Source of the DNA: Ruminococcus flavefaciens | GTDB taxonomy: Bacteria > Bacillota > Clostridia > Oscillospirales > Ruminococcaceae | Assembly: GCF_900143025.1 (NCBI RefSeq) | Contig: NZ_FRCT01000007.1 | Coordinates: 110,820-174,819, forward strand | DNA length: 64,000 nt | Direction: 5' to 3' | Part shown: piece by piece, positions 7,623-16,447 of the stretch | Layout of the letters: each line of letters opens with the position of its first letter | How positions within the stretch are numbered: position 1 is the stretch's first letter | Notes under the pieces: generated by a model | What the model was told of the DNA's origin: nothing | Seen by the model: the letters and a program-made list of their open reading frames with translations, nothing else | Databases searched by the model: none | Made by a program: the position numbers and the translations under genes

Positions 7623-8601
7623 TTATAAATTCGGTAATTTCTTTCAGAAATACCCTAGGCTGATCGTAGAAGCATAGATGTGTTGCTTTCGGTATCACAG
7701 CAATCTTCTTAAAAGGCGCTGAAATATCATCGAAACATCGCTCTAAAAGCTGATTCGGACATACAAAATCCTCATCACCACTGACAAACAGAACAGGCAT
7801 ATCAAAATGCAGATTCTTTCTGAAATCATGGTTCATGAGTGTATGATAAGTTCCTGTAAACAGTTTGGGATCTGACCGCAGCATGGACATCTTTTCGGAA
7901 AGATTCAAAAATGGCGAGGTCAATAGATCTTTTAAAGGAAACGGTCTTCCGTCCTTTGCGATATATTTCGCACCGAGCATAGAAAAGCCTTGTAATGATC
8001 TCAGAAATGTAGCATTCATTTCAGGTGGTTGCGGTATATTGTCAAGAAAGCGCTGTATTTTATTTATGTCCGAAGCAGAGTCCTTTGCCGCATCTTTCAG
8101 CCATTCACAGGAATATTGTAGTCCGTCAATGTAGTGGATATGCTGACCGATTCCGATGTAGTGAGATACACGATCGCCGTGTGTTTTGGCATACTCAGCA
8201 CCGATCAGGCTGCCCCAGGAAAAACCAGCCAGAATGATCTTTTCAAAATCATATATCGTGTGAAGATAGTCGATCACTGCATCAATATCTGCCATATAGT
8301 CAGAAATGCTGCCGGTCTGTGCAATGGCTGCTGCATTGTTTTTATTTGCAAGATAGGTTTTACAGGTGTTTCGCTGATCCCAATTTACAACCGTAAAGTT
8401 CTTTTCCCATTCGGATTGCATAATGTGACACAGTCCTGCCATTGAACCGCCAGGACCTCCGTGAAGAAACAGCAGCAGAGGTGCACTTTTATTTTCGCCT
8501 CTGACTTGAATATACTGCATGATACCGTTGATTTCAACTGTATCATACAAACAGATCCCTCTTTCAGAATAGCAGTGCAGGATATCTTTTTTACGGCTCA
8601 T
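7609..8601 (-). CDS. Alpha/beta hydrolase, proline iminopeptidase-like
   Basis: This 330-residue cytoplasmic serine hydrolase has the oxyanion motif HGGPGGS (about residue 47), the nucleophile elbow GFSWGS (about 125), a late Asp in VSGDEDFVCP and a His in KATHLCF. The HGGPGG motif places it with proline iminopeptidases and related hydrolases; the substrate cannot be told. It overlaps the upstream regulator gene by 11 bp, so the two are translationally coupled. The last codons and the stop (INITM-TAG) fall in sequence matching the Toprim relic (CATAACAATGTAG), so the natural 3' end was probably replaced at a recombination junction. All catalytic residues precede the junction. Confidence 0.85.
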   Translation of the reverse strand: MSRKKDILHCYSERGICLYDTVEINGIMQYIQVRGENKSAPLLLFLHGGPGGSMAGLCHIMQSEWEKNFTVVNWDQRNTCKTYLANKNNAAAIAQTGSISDYMADIDAVIDYLHTIYDFEKIILAGFSWGSLIGAEYAKTHGDRVSHYIGIGQHIHYIDGLQYSCEWLKDAAKDSASDINKIQRFLDNIPQPPEMNATFLRSLQGFSMLGAKYIAKDGRPFPLKDLLTSPFLNLSEKMSMLRSDPKLFTGTYHTLMNHDFRKNLHFDMPVLFVSGDEDFVCPNQLLERCFDDISAPFKKIAVIPKATHLCFYDQPRVFLKEITEFINITM

Positions 8602-9118
8602 TTGATTCTCCTCCTGTTGGTAATGACATCAGATATAGGTTTCGTGTTTTTGCATCTTCCGTAATTTTTTTATTCTGGTATCTGTCAACAACAGCATACA
8701 GTTCATTGACCATATCAGAAAAGTCGTTGTCAGAAAGAGCAATTGCATAGTTTAATATAAAGAGCTTGTCTCTGTCAACATCAGCGTCAGCACGTTTAAA
8801 GTATTCGCTGCAAAGATTGAATATTCTGATAAAGGTCGCCGTCATTATCTTCATATCGTCAGAACTGTTTTTACTTGAAGTTATGTATATGTTTTTGATT
8901 GCGTATGTGTTTTCGTTCTGTCCGCGGACCTTATGTGTTTCAACAACCTCTATCAATTCTGCCGCAGTCAATTTCTCGATCCTGCGGTATATAGTTGCCC
9001 TCGGAATATCGGGCGTGGCAGTAAGTATTTCAGATACAGTCATTTTTTTGTTTTTTCGTATCAGTTGAATGATCCTGTTTGATATCGGATCAGTTAGGAT
9101 TTTTATGATCTTTTCCAT
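8591..9118 (-). CDS. Winged-helix transcriptional regulator (ArsR-like)
   Basis: The 175-residue protein starts at 9118 (MEKIIKILTDPISNRII), where GGAGGGC precedes the ATG; upstream codons belong to the promoter region. Residues about 5-75 form a winged helix-turn-helix (ILTDPISNRIIQLIRKN...VSEILTATPDIPRATIYRRIEKLTAAELIEVVE). The remaining helical part probably dimerizes or binds a ligand. It is co-transcribed with the overlapping hydrolase gene. A 21-bp inverted repeat just downstream of its -10 box suggests autoregulation. The ligand is unknown. Confidence 0.75.
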   Translation of the reverse strand: MEKIIKILTDPISNRIIQLIRKNKKMTVSEILTATPDIPRATIYRRIEKLTAAELIEVVETHKVRGQNENTYAIKNIYITSSKNSSDDMKIMTATFIRIFNLCSEYFKRADADVDRDKLFILNYAIALSDNDFSDMVNELYAVVDRYQNKKITEDAKTRNLYLMSLPTGGESNEP

Positions 9119-9129
9119 ATGCCCTCCAC

Positions 9130-9178
9130 TAATATCATTTAATGAGATTAGTATAGCATACGAAAATAAAAAAGTCAA
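9130..9178 (-). promoter_or_regulatory. Promoter with overlapping operator for the regulator-hydrolase unit
   Basis: On the reverse strand TTGACT (9178-9173), 17 bp and TATACT (9155-9150). Directly downstream is the inverted repeat TAAT-n-TCATT-w-AATGA-n-ATTA (9130-9150), which overlaps the transcription start region. It is the expected position for an autorepressor site. Confidence 0.65.
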
Positions 9179-9303
9179 GTAGCCAGCGATAAATGTTTTC
9201 AGATTTGTATTTTTGAATACGTACAGCGAACAAATTGACATGACGGCTGCATCGGATCAATATATGGACTTCGTTTGATAACAGCCGTCAGAGTCACGAA
9301 TAA

Positions 9304-10503
9304 TTACGCAAACCATGCTTTCATGGTATCAAGTATCTGAATAAGCTCTGATTCGCTTATAACATAAGGTACCATAGCATACATATATTTCAGGAAAGTT
9401 CTGCTGAACACTCCGTGTTCGTATGCGAACTTCTTAAATCCGTCAAGCACCTTACCGTCATATACCTCTATGCAGACGCAGCCGCCCATGATACGCACTT
9501 CTTTTATGCGAGGATCGGTAAATCCCGACATTTCACGGCGTGTGATCTCCTCTATACGATGTATTTTTGAAATGTAATCCTCACGCTCAAACAGCTCAAT
9601 GGATTTGAGAGCTGCACAGCAGGCAAGAGCATTGCCCATGAATGTCGGTCCGTGCATGAACGCATGAGTTGCATCGTCGCTCAGAAATCCCTCCCATACT
9701 CTGCGGTTGGCTACTGTAACAGCATGACCGATGTATCCACCAGTCAGAGCCTTGCCGAGTACAATTATGTCCGGCAGCACAAGATCAGCCACAAAGCGGT
9801 TGCCTGTACGTCCGAAGCCTGTTGCGACTTCATCAAATATCAGCAATACGTCATATTGGTCACATAGCTGCCTTGCTCTTTCAAGAAAGCTGACATCGTA
9901 CATACGCATTCCGCCTGCTCCTTGCAGCAGAGGTTCAACGATAAAACAGGTCAGGCGTTCGCCGTATTCCGAAAATGCTTTTTCAAGTGACGGAATTTCA
10001 GTAGGGATATGAACAACACCGCGTTTTTTCTCGCTGTTCACGCCGAACGCAAAATGATAATCCTCATCATCACCGACCTCCATAGCCTTAAAGGTATCTC
10101 CGTGATATGCGTGTTCGAGAGAAAGTATCATATCCCGTTCAGAGCCGCGATTTGTGTTGAATTGCAGAGCCATTTTCAACGCCACTTCAACTGCTACACT
10201 GCCTGAATCGGAGAAAAAGCAGTAATCAAGATCACCGGGCAGCCATTGTGCCAGCTTGTCAGAAAGCTTCTGAACAGGTTCATGCGTCATTCCGCCGAGC
10301 ATAACGTGAGCAAACTTTTCAAGCTGACCGCTTATAGCGGCATTTATCTCAGGGTGATTGTAGCCGTGAATAACGCTCCACCACGAAGATACAGAGTCTA
10401 TCAGGTCGTGGCCGTCCTCCGTATAGAGATGTACGCCCTGCGCACGGGCTATTTTTATGGGAGCATCAAGTGTTTTCATCTGCGCGTATGGATACCAGAT
10501 CAT
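9304..10503 (-). CDS. bioA: Adenosylmethionine-8-amino-7-oxononanoate aminotransferase
   Basis: BioA converts 7-keto-8-aminopelargonic acid to 7,8-diaminopelargonic acid with SAM as amino donor and PLP as cofactor. The 399-residue protein shows the family start MIWYPYAQMKTL, SWWSVIHGYNHP, the cofactor region LLIFDEVATGFGRTG, and the PLP lysine in VLGKALTGGYIG. The ATG at 10503 (strong AGGGGAGGGGG upstream) overlaps the bioD stop by 4 bp; a TTG eight codons upstream is less likely. It is the last gene of the bioY-bioB-bioD-bioA operon. bioF is not in the operon, so the KAPA precursor must come from elsewhere. Confidence 0.93.
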   Translation of the reverse strand: MIWYPYAQMKTLDAPIKIARAQGVHLYTEDGHDLIDSVSSWWSVIHGYNHPEINAAISGQLEKFAHVMLGGMTHEPVQKLSDKLAQWLPGDLDYCFFSDSGSVAVEVALKMALQFNTNRGSERDMILSLEHAYHGDTFKAMEVGDDEDYHFAFGVNSEKKRGVVHIPTEIPSLEKAFSEYGERLTCFIVEPLLQGAGGMRMYDVSFLERARQLCDQYDVLLIFDEVATGFGRTGNRFVADLVLPDIIVLGKALTGGYIGHAVTVANRRVWEGFLSDDATHAFMHGPTFMGNALACCAALKSIELFEREDYISKIHRIEEITRREMSGFTDPRIKEVRIMGGCVCIEVYDGKVLDGFKKFAYEHGVFSRTFLKYMYAMVPYVISESELIQILDTMKAWFA

Positions 10504-11198
10504 ATTCCCCCTCCCCTGCTGCAAATCCGTTTAAGCTCCTCTGCTGAAATGTCTATATCAGTATCGTTCTCACTGACGCAGGCAATAACAGGCAGTCCCG
10601 TGAGCTTTTCACACATAAGCTTATTATCTTCTTCCATTATGCTGCCCTTATGGAAGTTGTTAAGTATCAGTCCGCGGATAACCAGACCGTGAGACTTCAT
10701 GTATTCACAGGTCAGCACAACGCTGTTTATCGTCCCAAGCCCTGCATCTGCAACTATAATTGTCGGAAGTCCGAGAGATTTGATAATATCCTCCAGCATT
10801 ATCGTTTTGCTGTCAAAACGAATGGGACATACGATACCGCCGCTCCCCTCACAGATGACGTATTCATATTCACGGCAGAGTCTTTCATAACACGCCCTGA
10901 CTTTTTCAAGCTCCACGGGATCACCCTCTATTTTTGAGGCAAGGTGAGGCGATACAGCCGTTTCGTAAATATATGGACACATGGTATCGAGCGGCTGAGA
11001 TATACCCGATATTGTCTTTACATAGGCAGCATCACCGGGTATGAGACTGCCGTTTTCATCACGTTCGTTTCCGCTGACAGCCGCCTTGAAATATGCAGTA
11101 CCGCAGCCTGCTTCATGAAGCTTTTTGATCAGCAGAGCTGTCACATAGGTCTTTCCTATATCCGTACCCGTTCCTGTAACGAATATCCCGTTATGCAT
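10500..11198 (-). CDS. bioD: ATP-dependent dethiobiotin synthetase
   Basis: BioD carboxylates diaminopelargonic acid to dethiobiotin using ATP. The 232-residue protein has the P-loop GTGTDIGKTYVTALL at the N-terminus, the substrate-binding KAAVSG, and the conserved CEGSGGIVCPI. It overlaps bioB upstream by 8 bp and bioA downstream by 4 bp, consistent with a tightly coupled biotin operon. Confidence 0.93.
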   Translation of the reverse strand: MHNGIFVTGTGTDIGKTYVTALLIKKLHEAGCGTAYFKAAVSGNERDENGSLIPGDAAYVKTISGISQPLDTMCPYIYETAVSPHLASKIEGDPVELEKVRACYERLCREYEYVICEGSGGIVCPIRFDSKTIMLEDIIKSLGLPTIIVADAGLGTINSVVLTCEYMKSHGLVIRGLILNNFHKGSIMEEDNKLMCEKLTGLPVIACVSENDTDIDISAEELKRICSRGGGI

Positions 11199-12165
11199 TG
11201 TTATCCCTCCCCGTAGAATAGCCGATATTATTCAGCATAGCAATATCCTCGCGGATACGGTTGCCTGATGTTGTTAGCATATCGCCCGTGATAGCTGAAT
11301 TTGCTCCCGAAAGGAAAGCGTGTTCACCGCAGTTTGTCATGAGGTTACGGCCTGCGGCAAGACGTATATCAGCTTCGGGAACAATAAAGCGGAATATCGC
11401 AACTGTGCGGAGTATATCAGGCTCGGTGATGCGGTCTATGTTTTCAAGTGGCGTACCTTTAATGGGTATCAGTGCATTTATCGGTATCGAACTTACACCA
11501 AGCTCACTGAGCGTTAGTGCCATGTCGATACGATCCAGCCAGCTTTCACCCATACCTATGATACCGCCTGAACATATTTCAAGTCCTGCCGCCTTAGCTC
11601 TGCGTATACATTCGAGCTTGTCCTCGAATGTGTGAGTTGTGCAGATGTTTTTGAAATTCGCTCTCGAAGTCTCGATATTAGCATGATACCTTGTAACTCC
11701 TGCACGGTGCAGCATTGAAAACTGTTCTTCTTCAAGCAAACCGAATGAAGCGCACAAGCCCACTTTATGTTCACATGATAGTGTGCGGTAGGTATCGAGG
11801 GCTTTTTCAAATTCGTCACCGCTAAGTCTGCGCCCTGCGGTAACGATTGCAAAGCGGTTTACGCCCTGTTCCTCATTATGCTGACATTCAGCCGCGATTT
11901 TCTGCTTGTCAAGAAAACTGTATTCCTCGATACCCGTGCAATGATGTGCAGACTGCGCACAGAACTTGCAGTCCTCGGAGCATCGACCGCTTCTTCCGTT
12001 GATGATACTGCAAAGATCGGCTCTGCTGCCGCTGAAATGTATTCGCAGCTTATCGGCACATTCTGTAAGTTCATCTAATTCACTTTTCAGCAGAAAACTC
12101 AGATCATCATTTTTCGTAAGCCTTTTTCCGTTGATTATCTGTTCAGTAATATCCTTAATATCCAT
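11191..12165 (-). CDS. bioB: Biotin synthase
   Basis: BioB is a radical SAM enzyme that inserts sulfur into dethiobiotin. The 324-residue protein has the radical SAM motif CSEDCKFC (CxxxCxxC) near residue 55 with the following Ala-Gln, and family segments NIETSRANF and GGIIGMGESW. The ATG overlaps the bioY stop. A conserved Arg in the YxxRxPEA-like region (FIVPEADIRLAAGR) supports BioB rather than another radical SAM protein. It is regulated with the operon by the BirA-type site at 12769-12799. Confidence 0.93.
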   Translation of the reverse strand: MDIKDITEQIINGKRLTKNDDLSFLLKSELDELTECADKLRIHFSGSRADLCSIINGRSGRCSEDCKFCAQSAHHCTGIEEYSFLDKQKIAAECQHNEEQGVNRFAIVTAGRRLSGDEFEKALDTYRTLSCEHKVGLCASFGLLEEEQFSMLHRAGVTRYHANIETSRANFKNICTTHTFEDKLECIRRAKAAGLEICSGGIIGMGESWLDRIDMALTLSELGVSSIPINALIPIKGTPLENIDRITEPDILRTVAIFRFIVPEADIRLAAGRNLMTNCGEHAFLSGANSAITGDMLTTSGNRIREDIAMLNNIGYSTGRDNNA

Positions 12166-12740
12166 TATACTGTTCCTTTCGCATGAATTACAGGCATAAG
12201 CCGTTTCGCTAAAGCCGCAGATAATATGCAGAGTACAATATCTCCCGGAACTGCAAGTACAAAGCAGTACAGGAACAAAGTACCGAGACCGATCGGCTCA
12301 TGCATATACACTGCGCTTATCATATAGTAATAAATCATTCCCATTGCATAGACAACTGCAAGTCCCGCGAAACAGCCCATAAGAATACGTTTTGCAGAAG
12401 CTTTTCCGCTATGGGCAATAGCTCCTGTAATATATGAGCCTGCTATAAATCCGATAAGATAGCCGAATGTAGGCTGCAACACATAACCTATACCGCCTCC
12501 GCCTGTAAAAACAGGAAGTCCCGCAAGTCCAAGAACAACATACAGAGCTGTTGCCGCAGCTCCTCTGTTCTTTCCGAGAATTATCCCTGCAAGAGTGGTG
12601 AACAGGAATTGTAATGTGAACGGACAAACAGGAACAGGGATACGAATATATGCACCTGCTGTTATCAGAGCCGTGAACATTGCAGTCAGAACCATATTTT
12701 TTGTTTTGTTTGCATTATTAATGTCGATCACTTCCTTCAT
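12165..12740 (-). CDS. bioY: Biotin ECF transporter S component
   Basis: BioY is the membrane substrate-binding unit of the biotin energy-coupling factor transporter. The 191-residue protein has about six hydrophobic segments, the family motif IPVPVCPFTLQ near residue 33 and the GPTFGYLIG-equivalent QPTFGYLIGF. As first gene of the operon it is controlled by the BirA-type site. Combined import and partial synthesis from late precursors fits an organism that salvages biotin intermediates. Confidence 0.92.
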   Translation of the reverse strand: MKEVIDINNANKTKNMVLTAMFTALITAGAYIRIPVPVCPFTLQFLFTTLAGIILGKNRGAAATALYVVLGLAGLPVFTGGGGIGYVLQPTFGYLIGFIAGSYITGAIAHSGKASAKRILMGCFAGLAVVYAMGMIYYYMISAVYMHEPIGLGTLFLYCFVLAVPGDIVLCILSAALAKRLMPVIHAKGTV

Positions 12741-12745
12741 TCAGT

Positions 12746-12799
12746 ATTATAGCACTGAGTAATCACAATGTCAACCTATAGTTGCGGCTTAGGTTGACA
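12746..12799 (-). promoter_or_regulatory. Biotin operon promoter overlapped by a BirA-type operator
   Basis: On the reverse strand TTGACA (12774-12769), 17 bp and TATAAT (12751-12746) form a consensus promoter. The perfect inverted repeat TGTCAACC-N15-GGTTGACA (12769-12799) matches the BirA operator pattern, and its left arm contains the -35 box. Repressor binding would therefore block RNA polymerase directly. Confidence 0.85.
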
Positions 12800-12952
12800 A
12801 TCAAATGATAAAACGATCCTCCACTGACTATTTGCTTGTCCCTCAGAAACGGGCAGTTACAGCCGTCTGAGCCTGCGGTATATATTATGTGACTGTAATA
12901 GAAGCTGTTATTAAGCCTGTTGAGGCTGCCAAATACATAGCAGCTAAATAGA
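12800..12952 (+). other. Intergenic stretch with a short coding-like remnant
   Basis: On the plus strand, bases about 12890-12950 read VTVIEAVIKPVEAAKYIAAK before a stop, which looks like the end of a small protein, but no start site or longer frame is visible. Nothing else is recognised. Confidence 0.25.
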
Positions 12953-12977
12953 AGAGCGGTTCAAATCGAACCGCTCT
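12953..12977. terminator. Hairpin downstream of the dockerin gene
   Basis: A perfect 10-bp stem AGAGCGGTTC/GAACCGCTCT with a 5-nt loop, with T-rich sequence on both sides. It lies 37 bp after the stop of the reverse-strand dockerin gene. Confidence 0.7.
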
Positions 12978-13013
12978 TTATTGCTTTTATTGATAAAACA
13001 TACATTGTGACCC

Positions 13014-14573
13014 TTAATTTGCATTAAGAATGAGCTTCTGTATTGCCTGAGCATCTCCAACTGTCAGACCGTCGCCGTCCATATCGGCATTCGCCTTGCC
13101 CTGTGCTGTAAGGTGAAGCTCTGCTGTACCATTCTCACCATACTTGTTTGGGTTTGCAAGAGCCTGCATGATAAGAACTACGTCTGCCATATCTGCCTGA
13201 CCGTCGCAGTTTGCATCGCCTTTTACATTAATTGCATCATAGACCCAGTATACCTTTTCGCCGTTGATAATGTGCACCATTGTAAAGAGCTCCCTGATAC
13301 CGTTCTGCTCGGCAAATTCGATCAACTGCTTCTTCTGCTCAGTCGTTACATTTTCTGTAACGTACTCAATAACGAGAGGCGGATAGTAGCTCGGGTACTC
13401 CGCGCTTGTCAGGCACTTTGCATCAAGACCATTGTCTTCAATATACTTGTTAAGCTTATCCATTGCTTCCTGTACCTCTGCAGAAACTGTTGTAGTTGTT
13501 ATTGGTACATCTTTAGGAAGTGTTGTAGTAGTTGTTATCGGTGTATCATTATTTTCTTTCGGCGGATCAGAACAAGCTATGTAATCGTAGTAGAAGCCTG
13601 CAAAATATTCATTGAACTGAACATAGTTCCAAGCCGCATACATACTATTATCCGCCTGAGCTGTTATAGGTATAATCTCAAAAGCACAGTACTTAGTGTA
13701 ACCTTCGCCTTTATCTACAGTTAAAGCTCCTCTCTGTTTTATTGCAAACATATCTGTCGGAAGTCCCATTTCTTCGATGATCTTGTCATCTTCCCAGCAT
13801 ACCTTGTAATCTTCTGCAAGAGCTTCATTTGATACAGGGAACGGATTAGCTTCAAGAAGGACCCATACTCTTCCGATCTTATTCATTTGTGCCATATCAT
13901 CTTTTGACCATAACCTGTATTTCAGACCTTCTGTCATTTCCCTTTCTGCAAACAAAGCCTTTTGTTCATCAAGTGACATCACTCTGATCTCATTGAATGT
14001 GATATCAGAGTCGTTGCAATCAACAGGCGTATATCCTAACTCCTCGCCTGATACGAATTCAGACTGCTCGATAACTCCGCCCTTGATAAGGTCTGTGCCT
14101 GCTATCTTGTATATCTGTTCGGGAGTTAATGAGCATCTCAGAGCTGTACCCGTAAAATTCGCCTCTGAAACGTCAATTCCTATAAAATCACAGACTTCTT
14201 TTGTTTTAGCAGCATAAGCTTCCTCATATTTCTTCTGGGAAAGATCGTTTTTATAAGCTCCGACCATTTCGTTGATCTCTTCTGCTGAATATAATGATGT
14301 ATCCAGTGACTCTTTGTATTCCTCCGTTGCTTTGTTTACACGAGGATAGATCTTGGAATAATCGATCCTGAATGTACACCACATCATTACGTCTATCTTT
14401 TCAAGTCCTGCATTGATGTCATTTTTCAGCTTCTCTGAAATATTAATGTTTTCCTCAGCTTCACTCGTCTGTACCACAGCAGTCTGATTATCAGCTGCAA
14501 CAGCAGTGAACGGGACAGCGATACAGCTTGCAAGCATTGAAGCCGTCAGCAGAATATTTATCATTTTTTTCAT
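13014..14573 (-). CDS. Secreted dockerin-containing protein, cellulosome-associated
   Basis: This 519-residue exported protein has a signal peptide (MKKMINILLTASMLASCIAVPFTAVAA). Residues about 40-330 are an unrecognised region (YKESLDTSLYSAEEINEM..., RCSLTPEQIYKIAGTD). A short Thr linker with ITTTTTLPKDVPITTTT follows, then a small domain and a C-terminal type I dockerin (about 450-519) with two Ca-binding loops (GDANCDGQADMADV, NADMDGDGLTVGDA). The dockerin would anchor it to a cohesin of the cellulosome or cell surface. The dockerin is nearly the same as that of the protein at 58126-61614. No glycoside hydrolase motif was recognised. Its promoter shares a motif with the divergent sigma factor gene. 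Confidence 0.85.
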   Translation of the reverse strand: MKKMINILLTASMLASCIAVPFTAVAADNQTAVVQTSEAEENINISEKLKNDINAGLEKIDVMMWCTFRIDYSKIYPRVNKATEEYKESLDTSLYSAEEINEMVGAYKNDLSQKKYEEAYAAKTKEVCDFIGIDVSEANFTGTALRCSLTPEQIYKIAGTDLIKGGVIEQSEFVSGEELGYTPVDCNDSDITFNEIRVMSLDEQKALFAEREMTEGLKYRLWSKDDMAQMNKIGRVWVLLEANPFPVSNEALAEDYKVCWEDDKIIEEMGLPTDMFAIKQRGALTVDKGEGYTKYCAFEIIPITAQADNSMYAAWNYVQFNEYFAGFYYDYIACSDPPKENNDTPITTTTTLPKDVPITTTTVSAEVQEAMDKLNKYIEDNGLDAKCLTSAEYPSYYPPLVIEYVTENVTTEQKKQLIEFAEQNGIRELFTMVHIINGEKVYWVYDAINVKGDANCDGQADMADVVLIMQALANPNKYGENGTAELHLTAQGKANADMDGDGLTVGDAQAIQKLILNAN

Positions 14574-14672
14574 AGTAAGACCTCCTTTAAAGGTAATATC
14601 GCATAATCAGATATACGATATCGTATAAAGTTTTTGGGAATGTATCTGATGTACTTTTCTTGCCTTTTCACT

Positions 14673-14704
14673 AATTAGTCGCAGTTTTCAATACCCAAAT
14701 CGCA
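14673..14704 (-). promoter_or_regulatory. Candidate ECF-sigma promoter of the dockerin gene
   Basis: On the reverse strand TGCGATTT (14704-14697), 15 bp, CGACTAATT (14681-14673), about 100 bp upstream of the dockerin start codon. The same two blocks with the same spacing occur on the other strand before the sigma factor gene. Confidence 0.6.
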
Positions 14705-14812
14705 TTTTTTTCAAAAAAACTATTCATATCCCCAAAAATATGTTATAATAACTATACAAAGCTCGCTTTTATTGTTCATATACTACAAATTTCAGGATAA
14801 TTCATACAGAAA

Positions 14813-14844
14813 TGCGATTTTCAAGTGTTTTTTTACGACTAATT
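14813..14844 (+). promoter_or_regulatory. Candidate autoregulated promoter of the ECF sigma operon
   Basis: TGCGATTT (14813-14820), 15 bp, CGACTAATT (14836-14844), about 57 bp upstream of the sigma gene start. The layout fits a -35/-10 pair of an ECF factor that controls its own gene and the divergent dockerin gene. The rest of the 14574-14901 interval holds nothing else recognisable. Confidence 0.6.
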
Positions 14845-14901
14845 GATAGAAGAATGTATTGCTAATTGCATTTCACGATCAATTATTGAAGGGAGAATAC
14901 T

Positions 14902-15456
14902 ATGAAAAACGGTGCCGAATGTTACAGCCGTTTTCTCTCAGGAGATAAAAAAGCGATCGAAGAAATAATCCGCGATTATAAAGATGGACTTATTTTTTAC
15001 CTTTTCAGTATAGTCGGTGATATCCACAGCTCGGAGGAACTGGCTATAGATACATTTATCAAGCTTTTTTCCGAACAGCCCAAATTCAAGGGTGAAGGAG
15101 CCTTCAAGACATGGCTGTACGCCATAGGAAGGCATACTGCTCTCGATCACATCAGAAAATGCTCGAAGCGCCGTGAAGTCGCACTTGAAGAAGCTGCCGA
15201 TATCTCAGGTGAAGAAAGCATAGAACAGGACTATATAAAGGACGAGGAAAAGATCAGGCTGCGCAGGACTATAAATCGTTTAAAGCCTGAATACAGCCAG
15301 GTATTGTATCTTATCTACTTTGAAGGCTTCGATCACGAAGAAACGGCAAAGATAATGAAAAAATCAAAAAAGCAGGTCATAGACCTGCTGTACCGCGCCA
15401 AGGGCGCACTGAAAAAACAACTTGAAAAGGAGGGATATTCGTATGATGGACTATAA
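14902..15456 (+). CDS. ECF-type RNA polymerase sigma factor
   Basis: The 184-residue protein has sigma region 2 (about residues 25-90, YLFSIVGDIHSSEELAIDTFIKLFSEQ...FKTWLYAIGRHTALDHIRK) and region 4 (about 125-180, LKPEYSQVLYLIYFEGFDHEETAKIMKKSKKQVIDLLYRAKGAL). GGGAG precedes the ATG. Its stop overlaps the start of the next gene, a membrane protein with a cytoplasmic N-terminus that is probably its anti-sigma partner. It is a close paralog of the factor at 56452. It is divergent from a dockerin gene with a shared promoter motif, so it may control cellulosome-linked genes. Confidence 0.9.
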   Translation: MKNGAECYSRFLSGDKKAIEEIIRDYKDGLIFYLFSIVGDIHSSEELAIDTFIKLFSEQPKFKGEGAFKTWLYAIGRHTALDHIRKCSKRREVALEEAADISGEESIEQDYIKDEEKIRLRRTINRLKPEYSQVLYLIYFEGFDHEETAKIMKKSKKQVIDLLYRAKGALKKQLEKEGYSYDGL

Positions 15457-16387
15457 AGAAATGGCTGAAATAGTTACAAGAGAAGTCGATGCCATTCTTG
15501 AGAAAAAGGAAAAACGCGCAGCACGTATCAAACAAGTATCCCTGACTGTTTCGGGACTTTGCGCAGCTGTACTTGTATGCTTCGGTATATGGAAGCTCAG
15601 ACCTGCTATTCAGGAGCCTAAAGGCTTTAAGGATACCGATACAGTAATTACAACAGAAACTGCAACAGAAAATACAGTGACTACCACTCAAACCTCACCC
15701 CTTTCATCTACGACCACAGTGAAAACCAAAACTACTTCAACACCAAAAACAACTGCGGCTGCAACAAGTACCGCTGCGATCATAACAACACAAAGAACTA
15801 CCGCAGCAATTCCTATAAGAACATCTTCGCCTGACAGAACAACTCCAATCCCGGTATCTACAAGAAAAATCACCACGACCAAAGCGATTTTGACAACGAC
15901 TGCTCATCCGTCAGATGTGACAACAAAAACAACTCTGCCCACAACATCTACAGGCAAGAGCCATGCAACAACCGCCTCCCCCACTACAGGAGCTTTCGTA
16001 GTTACTACAGCACCTGTAACATCTGCATCTTCTGATGTTACAACACAACCCGGAGGAATATGTAGTCCCCCACCCGATAAAAATACTATGACCGAGATCT
16101 TCCTTGCATCAACCGCTACAGTCGAAATAAAAAAGAACGGTACTTACGTTGATTATGAAAAACATAATACCCTTATAGAATCCGAAAAAATAGGCGACTT
16201 TATCAGTATGATATCCGTAAAAATGGTACACCCTGACGGTACCAAGCAAATAATATCAATGGGTGTATACACTATAAAAGATGTGAACATGGAAGAATCC
16301 GTAGCCGTAAGACTGAGAAACGAATACGGCTTTACCGAAGGATACTACCTGTTCACCGATCCGAACTACAAGAAAAACGATAACTGA
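15443..16387 (+). CDS. Putative membrane anti-sigma factor with Thr-rich linker
   Basis: Start at the ATG at 15443 (AAGGAGGG about 9 bases upstream), overlapping the sigma gene. The 314-residue protein has a charged cytoplasmic part (1-40, with EKKEKRAARIK), one membrane segment (about 36-55, VSLTVSGLCAAVLVCFGIW), then about 140 residues rich in Thr, Ser and Pro (a wall-spanning linker). A small C-terminal outside domain follows (about 205-314, EIFLASTATVEIKKNGTYVDYEK...EYGFTEGYYLF). This layout, linked to an ECF sigma gene, resembles RsgI-type carbohydrate-sensing anti-sigma factors of cellulolytic clostridia in concept, though the sigma type differs. The outside domain is not recognised. 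Confidence 0.65.
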   Translation: MMDYKEMAEIVTREVDAILEKKEKRAARIKQVSLTVSGLCAAVLVCFGIWKLRPAIQEPKGFKDTDTVITTETATENTVTTTQTSPLSSTTTVKTKTTSTPKTTAAATSTAAIITTQRTTAAIPIRTSSPDRTTPIPVSTRKITTTKAILTTTAHPSDVTTKTTLPTTSTGKSHATTASPTTGAFVVTTAPVTSASSDVTTQPGGICSPPPDKNTMTEIFLASTATVEIKKNGTYVDYEKHNTLIESEKIGDFISMISVKMVHPDGTKQIISMGVYTIKDVNMEESVAVRLRNEYGFTEGYYLFTDPNYKKNDN

Positions 16388-16447
16388 TACAGAAAAGCTC
16401 GCAAATATAACCGGGATATTTATATGGCAATTTTACACCGATTATTA

